The notes under the pieces were generated by a model. It ran no database searches, had not been told where the DNA came from, and worked only from the letters and a program-made list of their open reading frames with translations. Below, one piece after another: positions 8,152 to 16,207 of a stretch of 51,649 nucleotides of DNA. Each line of letters opens with the position of its first letter. Position 1 is the first letter of the stretch. A program made the translations under genes and the position numbers. The stretch is from an uncultured Clostridium sp. (lineage in GTDB: Bacteria > Bacillota > Clostridia > Lachnospirales > Lachnospiraceae). The DNA lies in contig CAMNRM010000036.1 of assembly GCA_946553025.1 (NCBI GenBank), forward strand, positions 1 through 51,649, in the 5' to 3' direction.

Positions 8152-8205
8152 CTTTAATGAATAGGGATATTTTAACGAATAGGAATACTTTAACGAACAG
8201 AAAAG
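8152..8205 (+). repeat. Three imperfect 18-bp tandem repeats before the TDT gene
   Basis: Units at 8152-8169, 8170-8187 and 8188-8205 share the pattern YTTTAAYGAAYAGRRAWR and fill most of the gap between the flavoprotein and channel genes. The last unit runs into the channel gene's ribosome binding site. The array could encode Leu-Met/Thr-Asn-Arg repeats in one frame, but that frame then runs into the next gene as a shadow, so I read it as noncoding. Confidence 0.75.
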
Positions 8206-8217
8206 GAGTGACTGCCT

Positions 8218-9147
8218 GTGAAACGATTAGAAAATATGCCAGTACCCCTGCTGCCAACTTTTGTCGGTGCGCTGACGCTGTCCAATGTGTATTCAGGAAT
8301 GGGCTATACCTGGATTCGGCATTTGACCATGTGGGCGGCGACGATCATTATTCTTTTATATGTGGTAAAGATCATTCAATTTCCGAAAACCTGCAAAAAA
8401 GAATATGAAACCGTAGTGCCCTGCAGTCTGTACGCCGGATTTACCATGGTTTTGATGATTCTTGGAAGCTATTATTTTGACTATGTCCCGGGACTGGGCA
8501 AGGCTGTCTGGCTGGCGGCACTGACTGTTCATGCGGTACATATTCTTCTGTTTACCTATCGAAATATGATAAAAAAACGGGATATCAACACCTTTGTTCC
8601 AAGCTGGTTTGTAACCTATAACGGGATTATGGTCAGCTGTGTGGTCGGCGGCGCGATGAATATGTCCGGTGTATTAACCTGGGTGGTTTACTATGGGATC
8701 GGGATTTACTTTGCACTGATTCCATTGATGATCTGGCGGCTGATAACGGTAGAAGTAAAGCCGCCGGTGTACCATACCATGGCAGTTGTATTAGCGCCGT
8801 GCAGCCTCTGCGTGGTCAGCTATTTAAACGTAATCAAGAATCCAAGCCCGGCGCTGCTCTACATTCTCTATGCCTGCGTGCTGGCTTCTCTGGCATTTAT
8901 TGTGCTGAAACTGCCGAAGTTTTTTGCCTTCCCCTTCGCCCCGGGCTTTGCGGGAATGACCTTCCCCATGGCTATCGGAATTGTGGCAACGAATAAGATG
9001 ACCGGCTATTTTAACGGAACCGGACAGGAAGGTCTGGCTGTGCTGACCGGGCAGTTAAGCGGGATACAGATTTATCTTACCTCAATGATTGTCGGTTTCG
9101 TCCTCTTAAATTTCCTGATGATGGCGCTGAAGGTGGAGAGGAAGTAG
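8218..9147 (+). CDS. TDT/SLAC1-family transporter or anion channel
   Basis: The 309-residue protein is almost entirely hydrophobic, with about ten predicted membrane helices, and matches the tellurite-resistance/dicarboxylate transporter (TehA, Mae1, SSU1, SLAC1) family. It opens with MPVPLLPTFVGALTLSNVY and ends with FVLLNFLMMALKVERK. The start is GTG 8218 with GGAG nine bases upstream. Known members move small anions: SSU1 exports sulfite, SLAC1 conducts nitrate and chloride, Mae1 moves malate. Lying inside an operon for nitrate and sulfite/nitrite reduction, it most likely moves nitrate, nitrite or sulfite. That substrate is inferred from context only. Confidence 0.85.
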   Translation: MKRLENMPVPLLPTFVGALTLSNVYSGMGYTWIRHLTMWAATIIILLYVVKIIQFPKTCKKEYETVVPCSLYAGFTMVLMILGSYYFDYVPGLGKAVWLAALTVHAVHILLFTYRNMIKKRDINTFVPSWFVTYNGIMVSCVVGGAMNMSGVLTWVVYYGIGIYFALIPLMIWRLITVEVKPPVYHTMAVVLAPCSLCVVSYLNVIKNPSPALLYILYACVLASLAFIVLKLPKFFAFPFAPGFAGMTFPMAIGIVATNKMTGYFNGTGQEGLAVLTGQLSGIQIYLTSMIVGFVLLNFLMMALKVERK

Positions 9148-9246
9148 GAACGGGAAAGGGAAGGGAGAAGAAAGAAAAAGCAGCAAGAAAAGGAAAAGGG
9201 AAGGCAGAGAGAAGAAATAAAAAGGAACAAAAGAAAGAAAAAAGCA
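9148..9246 (+). other. Polypurine tract between the TDT and mobA genes
   Basis: Almost every base from the TDT stop to about 9246 is A or G on the plus strand, with only about eight pyrimidines in some hundred bases and several GGG runs early on. There is no open frame of note and no clear hairpin. It separates the reductase genes from the cofactor genes within one transcription direction. Confidence 0.7.
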
Positions 9247-9266
9247 GGCTGGGAAAGGGTGGAAAT

Positions 9267-9923
9267 ATGGTTGCAGGATATATTCTGACCGGCGGAAAAA
9301 GCCGTCGGATGGAGGGAAGGGCAAAGCTGTTTTTAAGCTATCAGGGGCGTAGTTTTTATGAGTATATACAGTGTGCGCTGGACGTTTTTCCTGCGGTTTA
9401 TTTATCGGTTGCAGAGGAAAATGCTTTCCTTTATGCTTCCATTTCCCTTCCCAAAATCGTGGATATTTATTCGGATGCAGGCCCCTTAGGTGGTATCTGC
9501 TCCGGGCTGAAATTATGCCATGGGGCAGACGCCCTATTTGTCACCGCCTGCGATACGCCTTTGATAAGCAGAGAAGATGTGAGAGAAGTGATGGAGGTTT
9601 ATCAGGCATACCAGAAAAGAGGCGAAGAAAAAATCATTGTGGCAGAGAGCGGGGGAAGGGTGCATCCGCTGTTTGGTGTATATCCGAAGGCCGTTCTTGG
9701 GGTTATGGAAGCAATGATTTTGGAAGGAGATTATAAAATGCGGAATTTGCTGGATAAGACGAAGGCAGTTTCCGTTTTACTCTCCAAAGGCAGCCAGGTG
9801 GGAAGGAATATCAATACGTTGGAGGAGTATAAGGTGTTGAAGAAGGACGATAAAGTGTTGAGGGGAGAAGATAAGGTTCTGAAAGAGGAAAATAAGGTCT
9901 TGAGGGGGGAAGTTTTATGTTAG
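9267..9923 (+). CDS. mobA: Molybdenum cofactor guanylyltransferase MobA
   Basis: The 218-residue protein joins GMP to molybdopterin to make MGD, the form needed by the molybdoenzyme upstream. It begins with the nucleotidyltransferase signature ILTGGKSRRMEGRAKL, followed by DIYSDAGPLGGICSGL and the metal-binding ACDTPLI strand; the C-terminal family motif NINTLEEY is at about 188-195. After that motif the protein has an extra tail of near-identical seven-residue units (KVLKKDD, KVLRGED, KVLKEEN, KVLRGE) not typical of MobA. ATG 9267 is preceded by GGTGG. It overlaps moeA by 7 bases. Confidence 0.9.
   Translation: MVAGYILTGGKSRRMEGRAKLFLSYQGRSFYEYIQCALDVFPAVYLSVAEENAFLYASISLPKIVDIYSDAGPLGGICSGLKLCHGADALFVTACDTPLISREDVREVMEVYQAYQKRGEEKIIVAESGGRVHPLFGVYPKAVLGVMEAMILEGDYKMRNLLDKTKAVSVLLSKGSQVGRNINTLEEYKVLKKDDKVLRGEDKVLKEENKVLRGEVLC
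9831..9911 (+). repeat. 21-bp in-frame tandem repeats at the 3' end of mobA
   Basis: Four units of 21 bases (9831-9851, 9852-9872, 9873-9893, and a partial unit from 9894) each encode Lys-Val-Leu followed by four charged or small residues. They lie after the conserved MobA C-terminus and just before the moeA start, so copy-number changes would lengthen only the tail. Confidence 0.85.
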
Positions 9924-11116
9924 CGTTAGAAGAGGCGGTAGAATGTCTGCTGCGTCACACCCATTCCATCACAGAAACCGAGAGGATTCCCCTCTTAACA
10001 TCCACAAACCGCATTCTCGCTGCACCGCTTTCTGCCGTAGCGGATCAGCCTCCGTTTCCCCGTTCTCCTCTGGATGGTTATGCGGTCCGCGGGCAGGATA
10101 CTGAAGGGGCGGAGAAGGATTTTCCTAAACGACTAAAGGTTATCGGGACGGTTTATGCCGGAGAAGTGTTTTGCGGGACGGTAAAGGAAGGGGAAGCCGT
10201 CCGCATTACTACCGGTGCGCCCATTCCTGAGGGTGCGGATACCGTGATTCGTCAGGAGGATACGGATTACGGCAGGGAAGAGGTGCAGATTTACCGCGCT
10301 TCTTTTCCCTATGAAAACTATTGCCGTCAGGGCGAGGATTACCGGAAGGGGGATGTTCTATTCGAGAGCGGGATGCGGATGGACGGCATTGGCATCGCGC
10401 TTGCGGCGGGGCTGGGAAAAGAATTTGTTGAGGTTTACCGGAAGCCGAGGGTTGCCGTGATTTCCACCGGAGATGAACTGGTGCAGCCGGGAATACCTTT
10501 GCAGCCGGGAAAAATTTATGATACCAACCGTTATTTGATCAGCGGGAGATTGCTGGATTTTGGAATTACCCCATTGGTATCACTGCACAGAAGGGATGAT
10601 GCAAAAGAGATGGCAGAAACCCTTCTTGAACTTTCTGGAAAAGCGGATCTTATCGTGACGACGGGCGGGGTATCGGTCGGGGAAAAGGATATTATGCACC
10701 AGGTACTGCCCTTATTGGCGGCGGAAAAACTATTCTGGCGTGTGGAAGTAAAGCCCGGGGCACCGACACTTGCGGCGGTTTTGGGAAAGACTCTTCTGAT
10801 CTGCCTTTCGGGAAATCCATTTGCGGCAGCGGCGAATTTTGAACTTCTGGTTCGTCCGGTGCTTGGGAAAATAACCGGGGATAAGCGTCTGGAGGTAAAG
10901 CGGCACCGGGCAGTGATGGAAAATGATTTTATAAAGCCAAAGGGGACGAGGCGTTTTCTTCGCGGCTATACAGAGGACGGAAAGGTATGGGCCAGCGCCG
11001 GAAACCATGCTTCGGGAACGCTTGCGGCGATGGCAGGGAGCAATTGCCTGATTGAGATTGCCAAGGAACAGGCCGGGGCAGGAAAGGGGGATGAGGTATG
11101 GGTGTATCTTCGGTAG
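9917..11116 (+). CDS. moeA: Molybdopterin molybdenumtransferase MoeA
   Basis: The 399-residue protein inserts molybdate into adenylated molybdopterin. Motifs include PFPRSPLDGYAVRGQD (residues 46-61), the ITTGAPIPEGADTVIRQED loop, ISTGDELV, the MPT-binding TTGGVSVGEKD, and LSGNPFAAAANFE. Length and domain order are those of bacterial MoeA. ATG 9917 lies inside the end of mobA, and the 3' end overlaps mobB by 19 bases. Its location shows that cofactor finishing is produced together with the molybdoenzyme. Confidence 0.93.
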   Translation: MLALEEAVECLLRHTHSITETERIPLLTSTNRILAAPLSAVADQPPFPRSPLDGYAVRGQDTEGAEKDFPKRLKVIGTVYAGEVFCGTVKEGEAVRITTGAPIPEGADTVIRQEDTDYGREEVQIYRASFPYENYCRQGEDYRKGDVLFESGMRMDGIGIALAAGLGKEFVEVYRKPRVAVISTGDELVQPGIPLQPGKIYDTNRYLISGRLLDFGITPLVSLHRRDDAKEMAETLLELSGKADLIVTTGGVSVGEKDIMHQVLPLLAAEKLFWRVEVKPGAPTLAAVLGKTLLICLSGNPFAAAANFELLVRPVLGKITGDKRLEVKRHRAVMENDFIKPKGTRRFLRGYTEDGKVWASAGNHASGTLAAMAGSNCLIEIAKEQAGAGKGDEVWVYLR

Positions 11117-11589
11117 AAGCCCTGAAAGGGACTGTGCCTGTAAAAGAACCAAAACCAGGGGATGTACGCAGGCAGCCTTTTGTCTTTGCCGTAAGCGGGT
11201 ATAAGAACAGCGGAAAAACCACCATGATCTGCCGGCTGATTCCTGTATTAAAACGGCGCGGCTACCGGGTTGCCGTGATTAAGCATGACGGTCATGATTT
11301 TGCCTCCGATGTGCCGGGGACGGACAGCTTCCGGCACAGACAGGCGGGGGCCTGCGGGTGTGCGGTGTTTTCCAAAAAGAGGATATTAATAACCAGAGAA
11401 ATAGAAGAGGAGGATGAACTGCCGGACGAAAAAATGCTCTTTAAAGCCTTTCCGGGAGCGGATATTATTCTCCTGGAGGGCATGAAAAACAGCAGTTATC
11501 CGAAGTATTTCTGCCGCTATCCCCAGGAAGAACTGCCGCCAGCGGAGGAAGTGGCAGACAAGATTGAGGAAGCGATGAAGCTGCGGTAA
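11098..11589 (+). CDS. mobB: MGD biosynthesis adapter protein MobB
   Basis: The 163-residue protein is a small P-loop GTP-binding protein that assists MGD formation. The Walker A motif is SGYKNSGKTTM (about 36-46), followed by VIKHDGHDF and GTDSFRHRQAGA, both typical of MobB, and LLEGMKNSSYPK near the C-terminus. About 25 residues precede the usual start, but no better start with a ribosome binding site is seen. It is the last gene of the operon; no terminator separates it from the phosphate promoter that follows. Confidence 0.9.
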   Translation: MGVSSVEALKGTVPVKEPKPGDVRRQPFVFAVSGYKNSGKTTMICRLIPVLKRRGYRVAVIKHDGHDFASDVPGTDSFRHRQAGACGCAVFSKKRILITREIEEEDELPDEKMLFKAFPGADIILLEGMKNSSYPKYFCRYPQEELPPAEEVADKIEEAMKLR

Positions 11590-11593
11590 GCGA

Positions 11594-11648
11594 TTTTACA
11601 AAAATTTTACATTCCCATGGTTTTGATTTTACATGATTTTGCTATCCT
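11594..11648 (+). promoter_or_regulatory. Pho-box promoter for the phosphate transporter
   Basis: TTTTACA occurs at 11594-11600, 11605-11611 and 11627-11633, spaced 11 and 22 bases, so the copies fall on the 11-bp register of PhoP/PhoB direct-repeat boxes. TATCCT at 11643-11648 fits as a -10, with the boxes covering the weak -35 region, as in Pho-activated promoters. The gene downstream is a Na/Pi cotransporter followed by a PhoB/PhoR-like pair, which supports the reading. Confidence 0.7.
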
Positions 11649-11736
11649 GAATTGGGTAAACTAAAGGTATCGGATAAAGGTTTGTGCATTAAGGTTTACT
11701 CAGCACACATCTACCATTAACAGGAGGGCAAAAAGC

Positions 11737-13401
11737 ATGGAAGGTCTTGGCGTTTTGTTTCAGTTTACAGGCGGCCTGGGAATGTTTTTATATGGAATGA
11801 ACAGTATGGCGGACGGCCTGCAGAAGTCGGCGGGAAGCCGGATGCAGCAGCTTTTGGGGGTATTGACCTCGAATCGGCTCTTAGGTGTGCTTATCGGCGC
11901 AGGAATCACGGCGATTGTGCAGAGTTCGTCGGCAACCACGGTTATGGTGGTGGGTTTTGTCAATGCGGGAATGATGAATTTGACGCAGGCCGTAGGGATG
12001 ATTATGGGGGCAAATATCGGAACGACGGTGACAAGCTGGATTGTATCCATGAGCGAGTGGGGGGAGATGTTAAAACCTGAGTTTTTCGCCCCCCTTCTGG
12101 TGGGAATCGGTGCAGGGATTGTCCTGTTTGCCCGGGATGCGAAAAAAAGGCAGATGGGGGAAATCTTAACCGGGTTTGGCTTTTTATTTATCGGGCTGGA
12201 TTTTATGTCCTCTTCCATAAAACCTTACCGGGACGCCCCCATCTTTGCCCAGGCATTTTCCGTTTTGGGGAAGAATCCGCTTCTGGGGATTCTGGCAGGC
12301 GCGGCAGTAACCGCCGTGATCCAGAGTTCGTCGGCTTCCGTGGGCATCCTGCAAACCCTGGCACTTAACGGAGTGGTAAACTGGAAGTCGGCGGTATTTA
12401 TCACCCTGGGACAGAATATCGGCACCTGCGTAACGGCCCTTCTTTCCTGTATGGGCGCACACCGGACAGCCAAACGGGCGGCGGTTATCCATCTTTTATT
12501 CAACTGTGTGGGCGCGGTGCTGTTCGGCGTGCTGATGTGGGGGATATTTTTCCTCTGGCCTGCATTTTCCGCCTCACCCATCAACAGTGTGGAAATCTCC
12601 GTTTTTCATACTATATTTAATGTAAGCAATACCATCCTTTTATTTCCCTTTTCCGCTCTTCTGGTAAAGCTTTCCTGTCTGCTGGTAAAAGACGGAAAAG
12701 AAACGGAGGACGAAAAAAAGAACGATTTGGGCCTGGAAGCCGAGATGCAGCGCCGCCTGGACAGCCGTATCCTGGAAAACCCTGCCTTTGCCATCGAAAA
12801 TGCAGAGCAGGAAGTAGTACAGATGGGGGAAATTTCGTTAATGAACCTGAAGATTGCCGGAGAAGCCTTATTGCAGAATAATGCCGCCGAGATGGAAGAG
12901 GTTATTGAAAATGAAAAAATGATTAACCGCATGGAACGGATGCTGACAGACTATCTGGTTAAAATCAACCATCTGTCCTTAAATGAGGCACAGCAGCTTG
13001 TGGTAAAAAATCTCTTTTACACGGTCAGCGATATTGAGCGGATTGGCGATCACAGCGAAAACCTGGCGGAACTTGCCGGGGAAAAGATTCAAAACCAGAT
13101 TCATTTTTCCCAGAAAGCCAGCGCCGATCTTCGGGAGATGCTTTCTGCCGCCGCCGCTTCCGTAGAACACGCCTTAACCGCCAGAAAAGACCACGATATG
13201 TCCAAAGTCCGCCTGGTGATTCAAAGCGAAGAGCGGGTGGACAGCCTGGAAGAAGATTTGCGGGAACAGCACATCGAACGCCTGTCCAACCAGCAGTGCC
13301 AGACCGAAAGCGGCGTAATTTTCCTCGATGCCATCAATAATCTGGAACGGGTATCCGACCATGCATTAAATATTGCAGGTTACGTGCGGGATGAGGTATA
13401 A
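11737..13401 (+). CDS. Na+/phosphate cotransporter family protein with PhoU-like C-terminus
   Basis: The 554-residue protein has a membrane N-terminal half with the two inverted NptA/NaPi repeats, each with the QSSSA signature (AIVQSSSATTVMVVG near 61-75 and AVIQSSSASVGIL further on), and a cytoplasmic C-terminal half of helical PhoU-like bundles (residues about 345-550). It is expected to import phosphate with sodium; the PhoU-like part may sense or regulate. ATG 11737 follows CAGGAGG. The Pho boxes upstream and the two-component genes downstream point to induction by phosphate limitation. Confidence 0.9.
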   Translation: MEGLGVLFQFTGGLGMFLYGMNSMADGLQKSAGSRMQQLLGVLTSNRLLGVLIGAGITAIVQSSSATTVMVVGFVNAGMMNLTQAVGMIMGANIGTTVTSWIVSMSEWGEMLKPEFFAPLLVGIGAGIVLFARDAKKRQMGEILTGFGFLFIGLDFMSSSIKPYRDAPIFAQAFSVLGKNPLLGILAGAAVTAVIQSSSASVGILQTLALNGVVNWKSAVFITLGQNIGTCVTALLSCMGAHRTAKRAAVIHLLFNCVGAVLFGVLMWGIFFLWPAFSASPINSVEISVFHTIFNVSNTILLFPFSALLVKLSCLLVKDGKETEDEKKNDLGLEAEMQRRLDSRILENPAFAIENAEQEVVQMGEISLMNLKIAGEALLQNNAAEMEEVIENEKMINRMERMLTDYLVKINHLSLNEAQQLVVKNLFYTVSDIERIGDHSENLAELAGEKIQNQIHFSQKASADLREMLSAAAASVEHALTARKDHDMSKVRLVIQSEERVDSLEEDLREQHIERLSNQQCQTESGVIFLDAINNLERVSDHALNIAGYVRDEV

Positions 13402-13546
13402 TAGAAGGCAGCAACACTTTCTTAGACGATGGAAACCGACAGGAACCAGGAGAATACAGAAAAAGAACGGCGGCATCATACGCAGAAAGAAGCTATCAGC
13501 ATATGCAGGAGAACCAGCAGCAGATGCAGAAGGGAATAAACAGAAC

Positions 13547-14257
13547 GTGAACACCATTTATATTGTTGAGGACGATGAAAATATACGAAATTTACTCTCC
13601 GTAGCCCTCACAGGTTTTGGCTATCAAACGGAAGCTTTTGAAACCGCAGAGGAAGCCCTTGCCCGTATGGAGGAGGAAGCGCCGGATCTGGCTGTATTTG
13701 ACTGGATGCTGCCCGGAATGGACGGAACCGATGCCATTAAAGCCATCCGCAGCAAAAAAAATCCAAGCTTAAGCCAGCTTCCCATCCTTTTATTAACAGC
13801 AAAGGACAAGGAACTGGATAAGGTTGAGGGCTTAGACGGCGGGGCCGATGACTACATGGTTAAACCCTTCGGCATCCTGGAACTCTCTGCCCGCATCCGA
13901 AGCCTTCTGCGCCGAACCAGAAAAGAAGAGGAAAGGGAAAACAAACATCAAATTAAAGTCGGAGCAATCCAGGCAGACAAACAGACACGCGAAGTTAAAA
14001 GCGGCCAAAGTGCCGTAGATTTAACCAAAAAAGAATACGACCTTCTTATCTGCCTGATGGAAAACCACTCCCGCATCCTGACCAGGGAAGAACTGCTGAA
14101 TAGGATATGGGGCTACGACTACGAGGGAGAAAGCCGAACCCTGGACATGCACATCAAAACCCTAAGACAAAAACTCGGCGACAGGAACGGAGCCTGTATT
14201 AAAACCATAAGGGGAGTAGGCTATCGGATGCTGGATACAGAGAAAACAGCCCAATAA
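13547..14257 (+). CDS. PhoB/OmpR-family response regulator
   Basis: The 236-residue protein has a receiver domain (acidic pair in VEDDEN, phosphoacceptor Asp in FDWMLPGMDG, TA in LLLTAKD, Lys in VKPF) and a C-terminal winged-helix domain with LTKKEYDLLICLMEN and RTLDMHIKTLRQKLGD. The start is GTG 13547, at the expected N-terminus, with AGAAGGGA about 11 bases upstream. The frame is open back to ATG 13391 inside the transporter gene, but that would add about 52 residues unlike the family. It pairs with the histidine kinase that follows and probably controls the Pho boxes at 11594. Confidence 0.88.
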   Translation: MNTIYIVEDDENIRNLLSVALTGFGYQTEAFETAEEALARMEEEAPDLAVFDWMLPGMDGTDAIKAIRSKKNPSLSQLPILLLTAKDKELDKVEGLDGGADDYMVKPFGILELSARIRSLLRRTRKEEERENKHQIKVGAIQADKQTREVKSGQSAVDLTKKEYDLLICLMENHSRILTREELLNRIWGYDYEGESRTLDMHIKTLRQKLGDRNGACIKTIRGVGYRMLDTEKTAQ

Positions 14258-14293
14258 AATAAAGGATAAAACAAGGAAGTTGAGGAAAAGATT

Positions 14294-15703
14294 TTGCGGA
14301 AAGCCATTTTTATTCAGTTTATTCGTGTACTTTTAGCGGCATTGCTGCTGAACAGTATCATCTTTTACATTGCCAGCAGCAGCCGTATGCTGAAAACAGC
14401 AAGAAAAGACATGCTCTACACCTTGGAAACCCTGGACTGTATCCTGGATTATCAGGGCGATCTTAACAAACAGGTAAAACAGATGGAATCCGTAATCGGA
14501 AAAAATCAAAGCCGCCTTACCCTGATCCTCTCCGACGGCAAAGTAGCAGCCGATACCGGCGTAGATGCTTCGGGAATGGACAACCATCTGGCCCGGGAAG
14601 AGGTGGTGGAAGCCATAAAAACCGGAAAAGGCCACGCCGCCCGCTATTCCCATACCCTGAAAAAAACCATGCTTTACGTCGCCTTCCGCTCCTCCCATCA
14701 GGACCTGATTCTCCGCCTTGGCGTCCCTTTCCTCGGACTCAGGGAATACATCACTCTTTTACTTCCCGCCGCCTGGCTCAGCTTTGCCATCGCCGTTTTC
14801 GTTTCCCTTGGCGCAGCCGATCGCCTGGTATCCTCCGTAACCAAACCCATCCTCCAGCTTGCCCATGAGATGAAAAAAGTTCACGGCAGCGCCATGGATC
14901 TGGAAATCACCCCATGCCCATACGAGGAAATCAACCTTATCGGAAAAACCGCCGCAGAAATGTCCGTCCGCCTGAAACAGTACGTCGAACAATTGGAAAA
15001 AGAACGCACCATCCGCCAGGAATTTTTCAGCAATGCTTCCCACGAACTAAAAACCCCCTTAACCTCCATCCAGGGTTACGCCGAACTTTTAGAACAGGGC
15101 AATATCAAAGACGAAACCATAAAACAGGATTTCATCTGCCGAATCAAAAAAGAGGCTGTCCATATGACCAGCCTGATCAACGATATCCTGATGATCTCCC
15201 GCTTAGAAGCCAATGAAATCAAAGAATCCCCAACCGCGGTAGATCTGCCAAAACTCCTTTCCGAAATCCTAATCACCCTGGAACCCCTGACAAAAGAACT
15301 GGAAATTACCATCTCCGTCAACTGCCCGCCCGTCACCATCGAAGCCATCCCCCAGCAGATGCACCAGCTCTGCTTAAACCTTCTCACCAATGCCGTCAAA
15401 TACAACCACCCCGGCGGCCGCGTCCAGGTAAACGTACACAAAGCCCAGGAAAACATCGTCCTTAAGGTTCAGGACAACGGCGCAGGCATCCCCGAAGAAG
15501 CCCAGGAAAGAATCTTTGAACGCTTCTACCGGGTGGACAAAAGCCGGAGCCGCAAACAAGGCGGAACCGGCCTGGGTCTTTCCATCGTCAAACACATCGT
15601 AAACCACGCCCAGGGAACAATAGAACTATCCTCCGCCCCCGGAAAAGGAAGCTGCTTCACGATAACCTTACCGATCTGCGCATCCCAAATCCCCCAAGCG
15701 TGA
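14294..15703 (+). CDS. PhoR-like membrane sensor histidine kinase
   Basis: The 469-residue kinase has an N-terminal membrane helix (about 7-28), an extracytoplasmic domain of about 120 residues, a second helix (about 155-175), a HAMP-like linker, a HisKA domain with the phosphorylated His in FFSNASHELKTPLTSIQGYA, and a HATPase domain with N-box NLLTNAVKYN, DNGAGIPEEAQ, and GGTGLGLSIVKHI. The start is TTG 14294 with GAGG eight bases upstream. It is the cognate sensor for the upstream response regulator. Its stop codon lies inside the stem of the terminator that follows. Confidence 0.9.
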   Translation: MRKAIFIQFIRVLLAALLLNSIIFYIASSSRMLKTARKDMLYTLETLDCILDYQGDLNKQVKQMESVIGKNQSRLTLILSDGKVAADTGVDASGMDNHLAREEVVEAIKTGKGHAARYSHTLKKTMLYVAFRSSHQDLILRLGVPFLGLREYITLLLPAAWLSFAIAVFVSLGAADRLVSSVTKPILQLAHEMKKVHGSAMDLEITPCPYEEINLIGKTAAEMSVRLKQYVEQLEKERTIRQEFFSNASHELKTPLTSIQGYAELLEQGNIKDETIKQDFICRIKKEAVHMTSLINDILMISRLEANEIKESPTAVDLPKLLSEILITLEPLTKELEITISVNCPPVTIEAIPQQMHQLCLNLLTNAVKYNHPGGRVQVNVHKAQENIVLKVQDNGAGIPEEAQERIFERFYRVDKSRSRKQGGTGLGLSIVKHIVNHAQGTIELSSAPGKGSCFTITLPICASQIPQA

Positions 15704-15735
15704 TTTCTGCCAATAAAAACAAATCACGCTTTTTT
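15696..15735 (+). terminator. Rho-independent terminator after the sensor kinase
   Basis: An 11-bp stem (AAGCGTGATTT at 15696-15706 with its complement at 15721-15731) and a T run ending at 15735. The kinase stop codon TGA at 15701-15703 lies within the left arm, an economical overlap. The convergent psiE gene ends one base beyond the T run. Confidence 0.9.
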
Positions 15736-16161
15736 CTACCGCTCGTCCATCTCCCCCGATTTCCGATCCGGATTTTCCTTATCCAGCGCCGACACAAACA
15801 AAAACTTCCGTATACTAAACAAAACCGCAATCGCAATAATCCCAATCAATGTTTCAATAATCGGCATATGATTGATAACCATTTCCCTGGCAACCGCAAA
15901 CATCAGCACTTCAACCACCGAATCCAAATCATGGCGGCAGAGCATCTTTAACAGCTCAATTCCGATAATAATATCAAACAAAGCCTGAAGAAAGTTATTA
16001 AATCCCCCATCCTGGTACAAAACAAGAAGCCCGTGCGGTACAGACAAAAGGGTAATTCCAATGGCAATAATTACAATAAATGCCAGAAGAATTTCCAGAT
16101 AAATGGAAATATAGAAAATCATTTTTTGGATTTTCACTGCCTTTGAATGGGTCGCCTTCAT
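15736..16161 (-). CDS. psiE: PsiE-family phosphate-starvation-inducible membrane protein
   Basis: The 141-residue protein has four predicted membrane helices and the PsiE-family core ELLKMLCRHDLDSVVEVLMF followed by AREMVI. The function of PsiE is unknown; in Escherichia coli it is induced by phosphate starvation. AAGGAGG sits nine bases before the ATG. It converges with the phosphate transporter/two-component operon, which fits a shared phosphate theme, but I see no Pho box in its own promoter. Confidence 0.8.
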   Translation of the reverse strand: MKATHSKAVKIQKMIFYISIYLEILLAFIVIIAIGITLLSVPHGLLVLYQDGGFNNFLQALFDIIIGIELLKMLCRHDLDSVVEVLMFAVAREMVINHMPIIETLIGIIAIAVLFSIRKFLFVSALDKENPDRKSGEMDER

Positions 16162-16207
16162 GCAATTATTCCTCCTTATCCATTATCAATTTTAACGAAA
16201 TCTTAAT

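Noticed and set aside
8134-8160. Second CRP/FNR site (TTGTGA) before the TDT gene
   Set aside because: Only one half-site is present; the expected TCACAA partner is missing.
8145-8408. A small frame encoding the Leu-Thr-Asn-Arg repeats before the TDT gene
   Set aside because: It runs most of its length inside the TDT gene in another frame and has no ribosome binding site of its own.
13373-13546. Longer response-regulator start overlapping the transporter gene
   Set aside because: It would add over 50 basic residues with no counterpart in the family; the GTG at 13547 starts exactly at the receiver domain.
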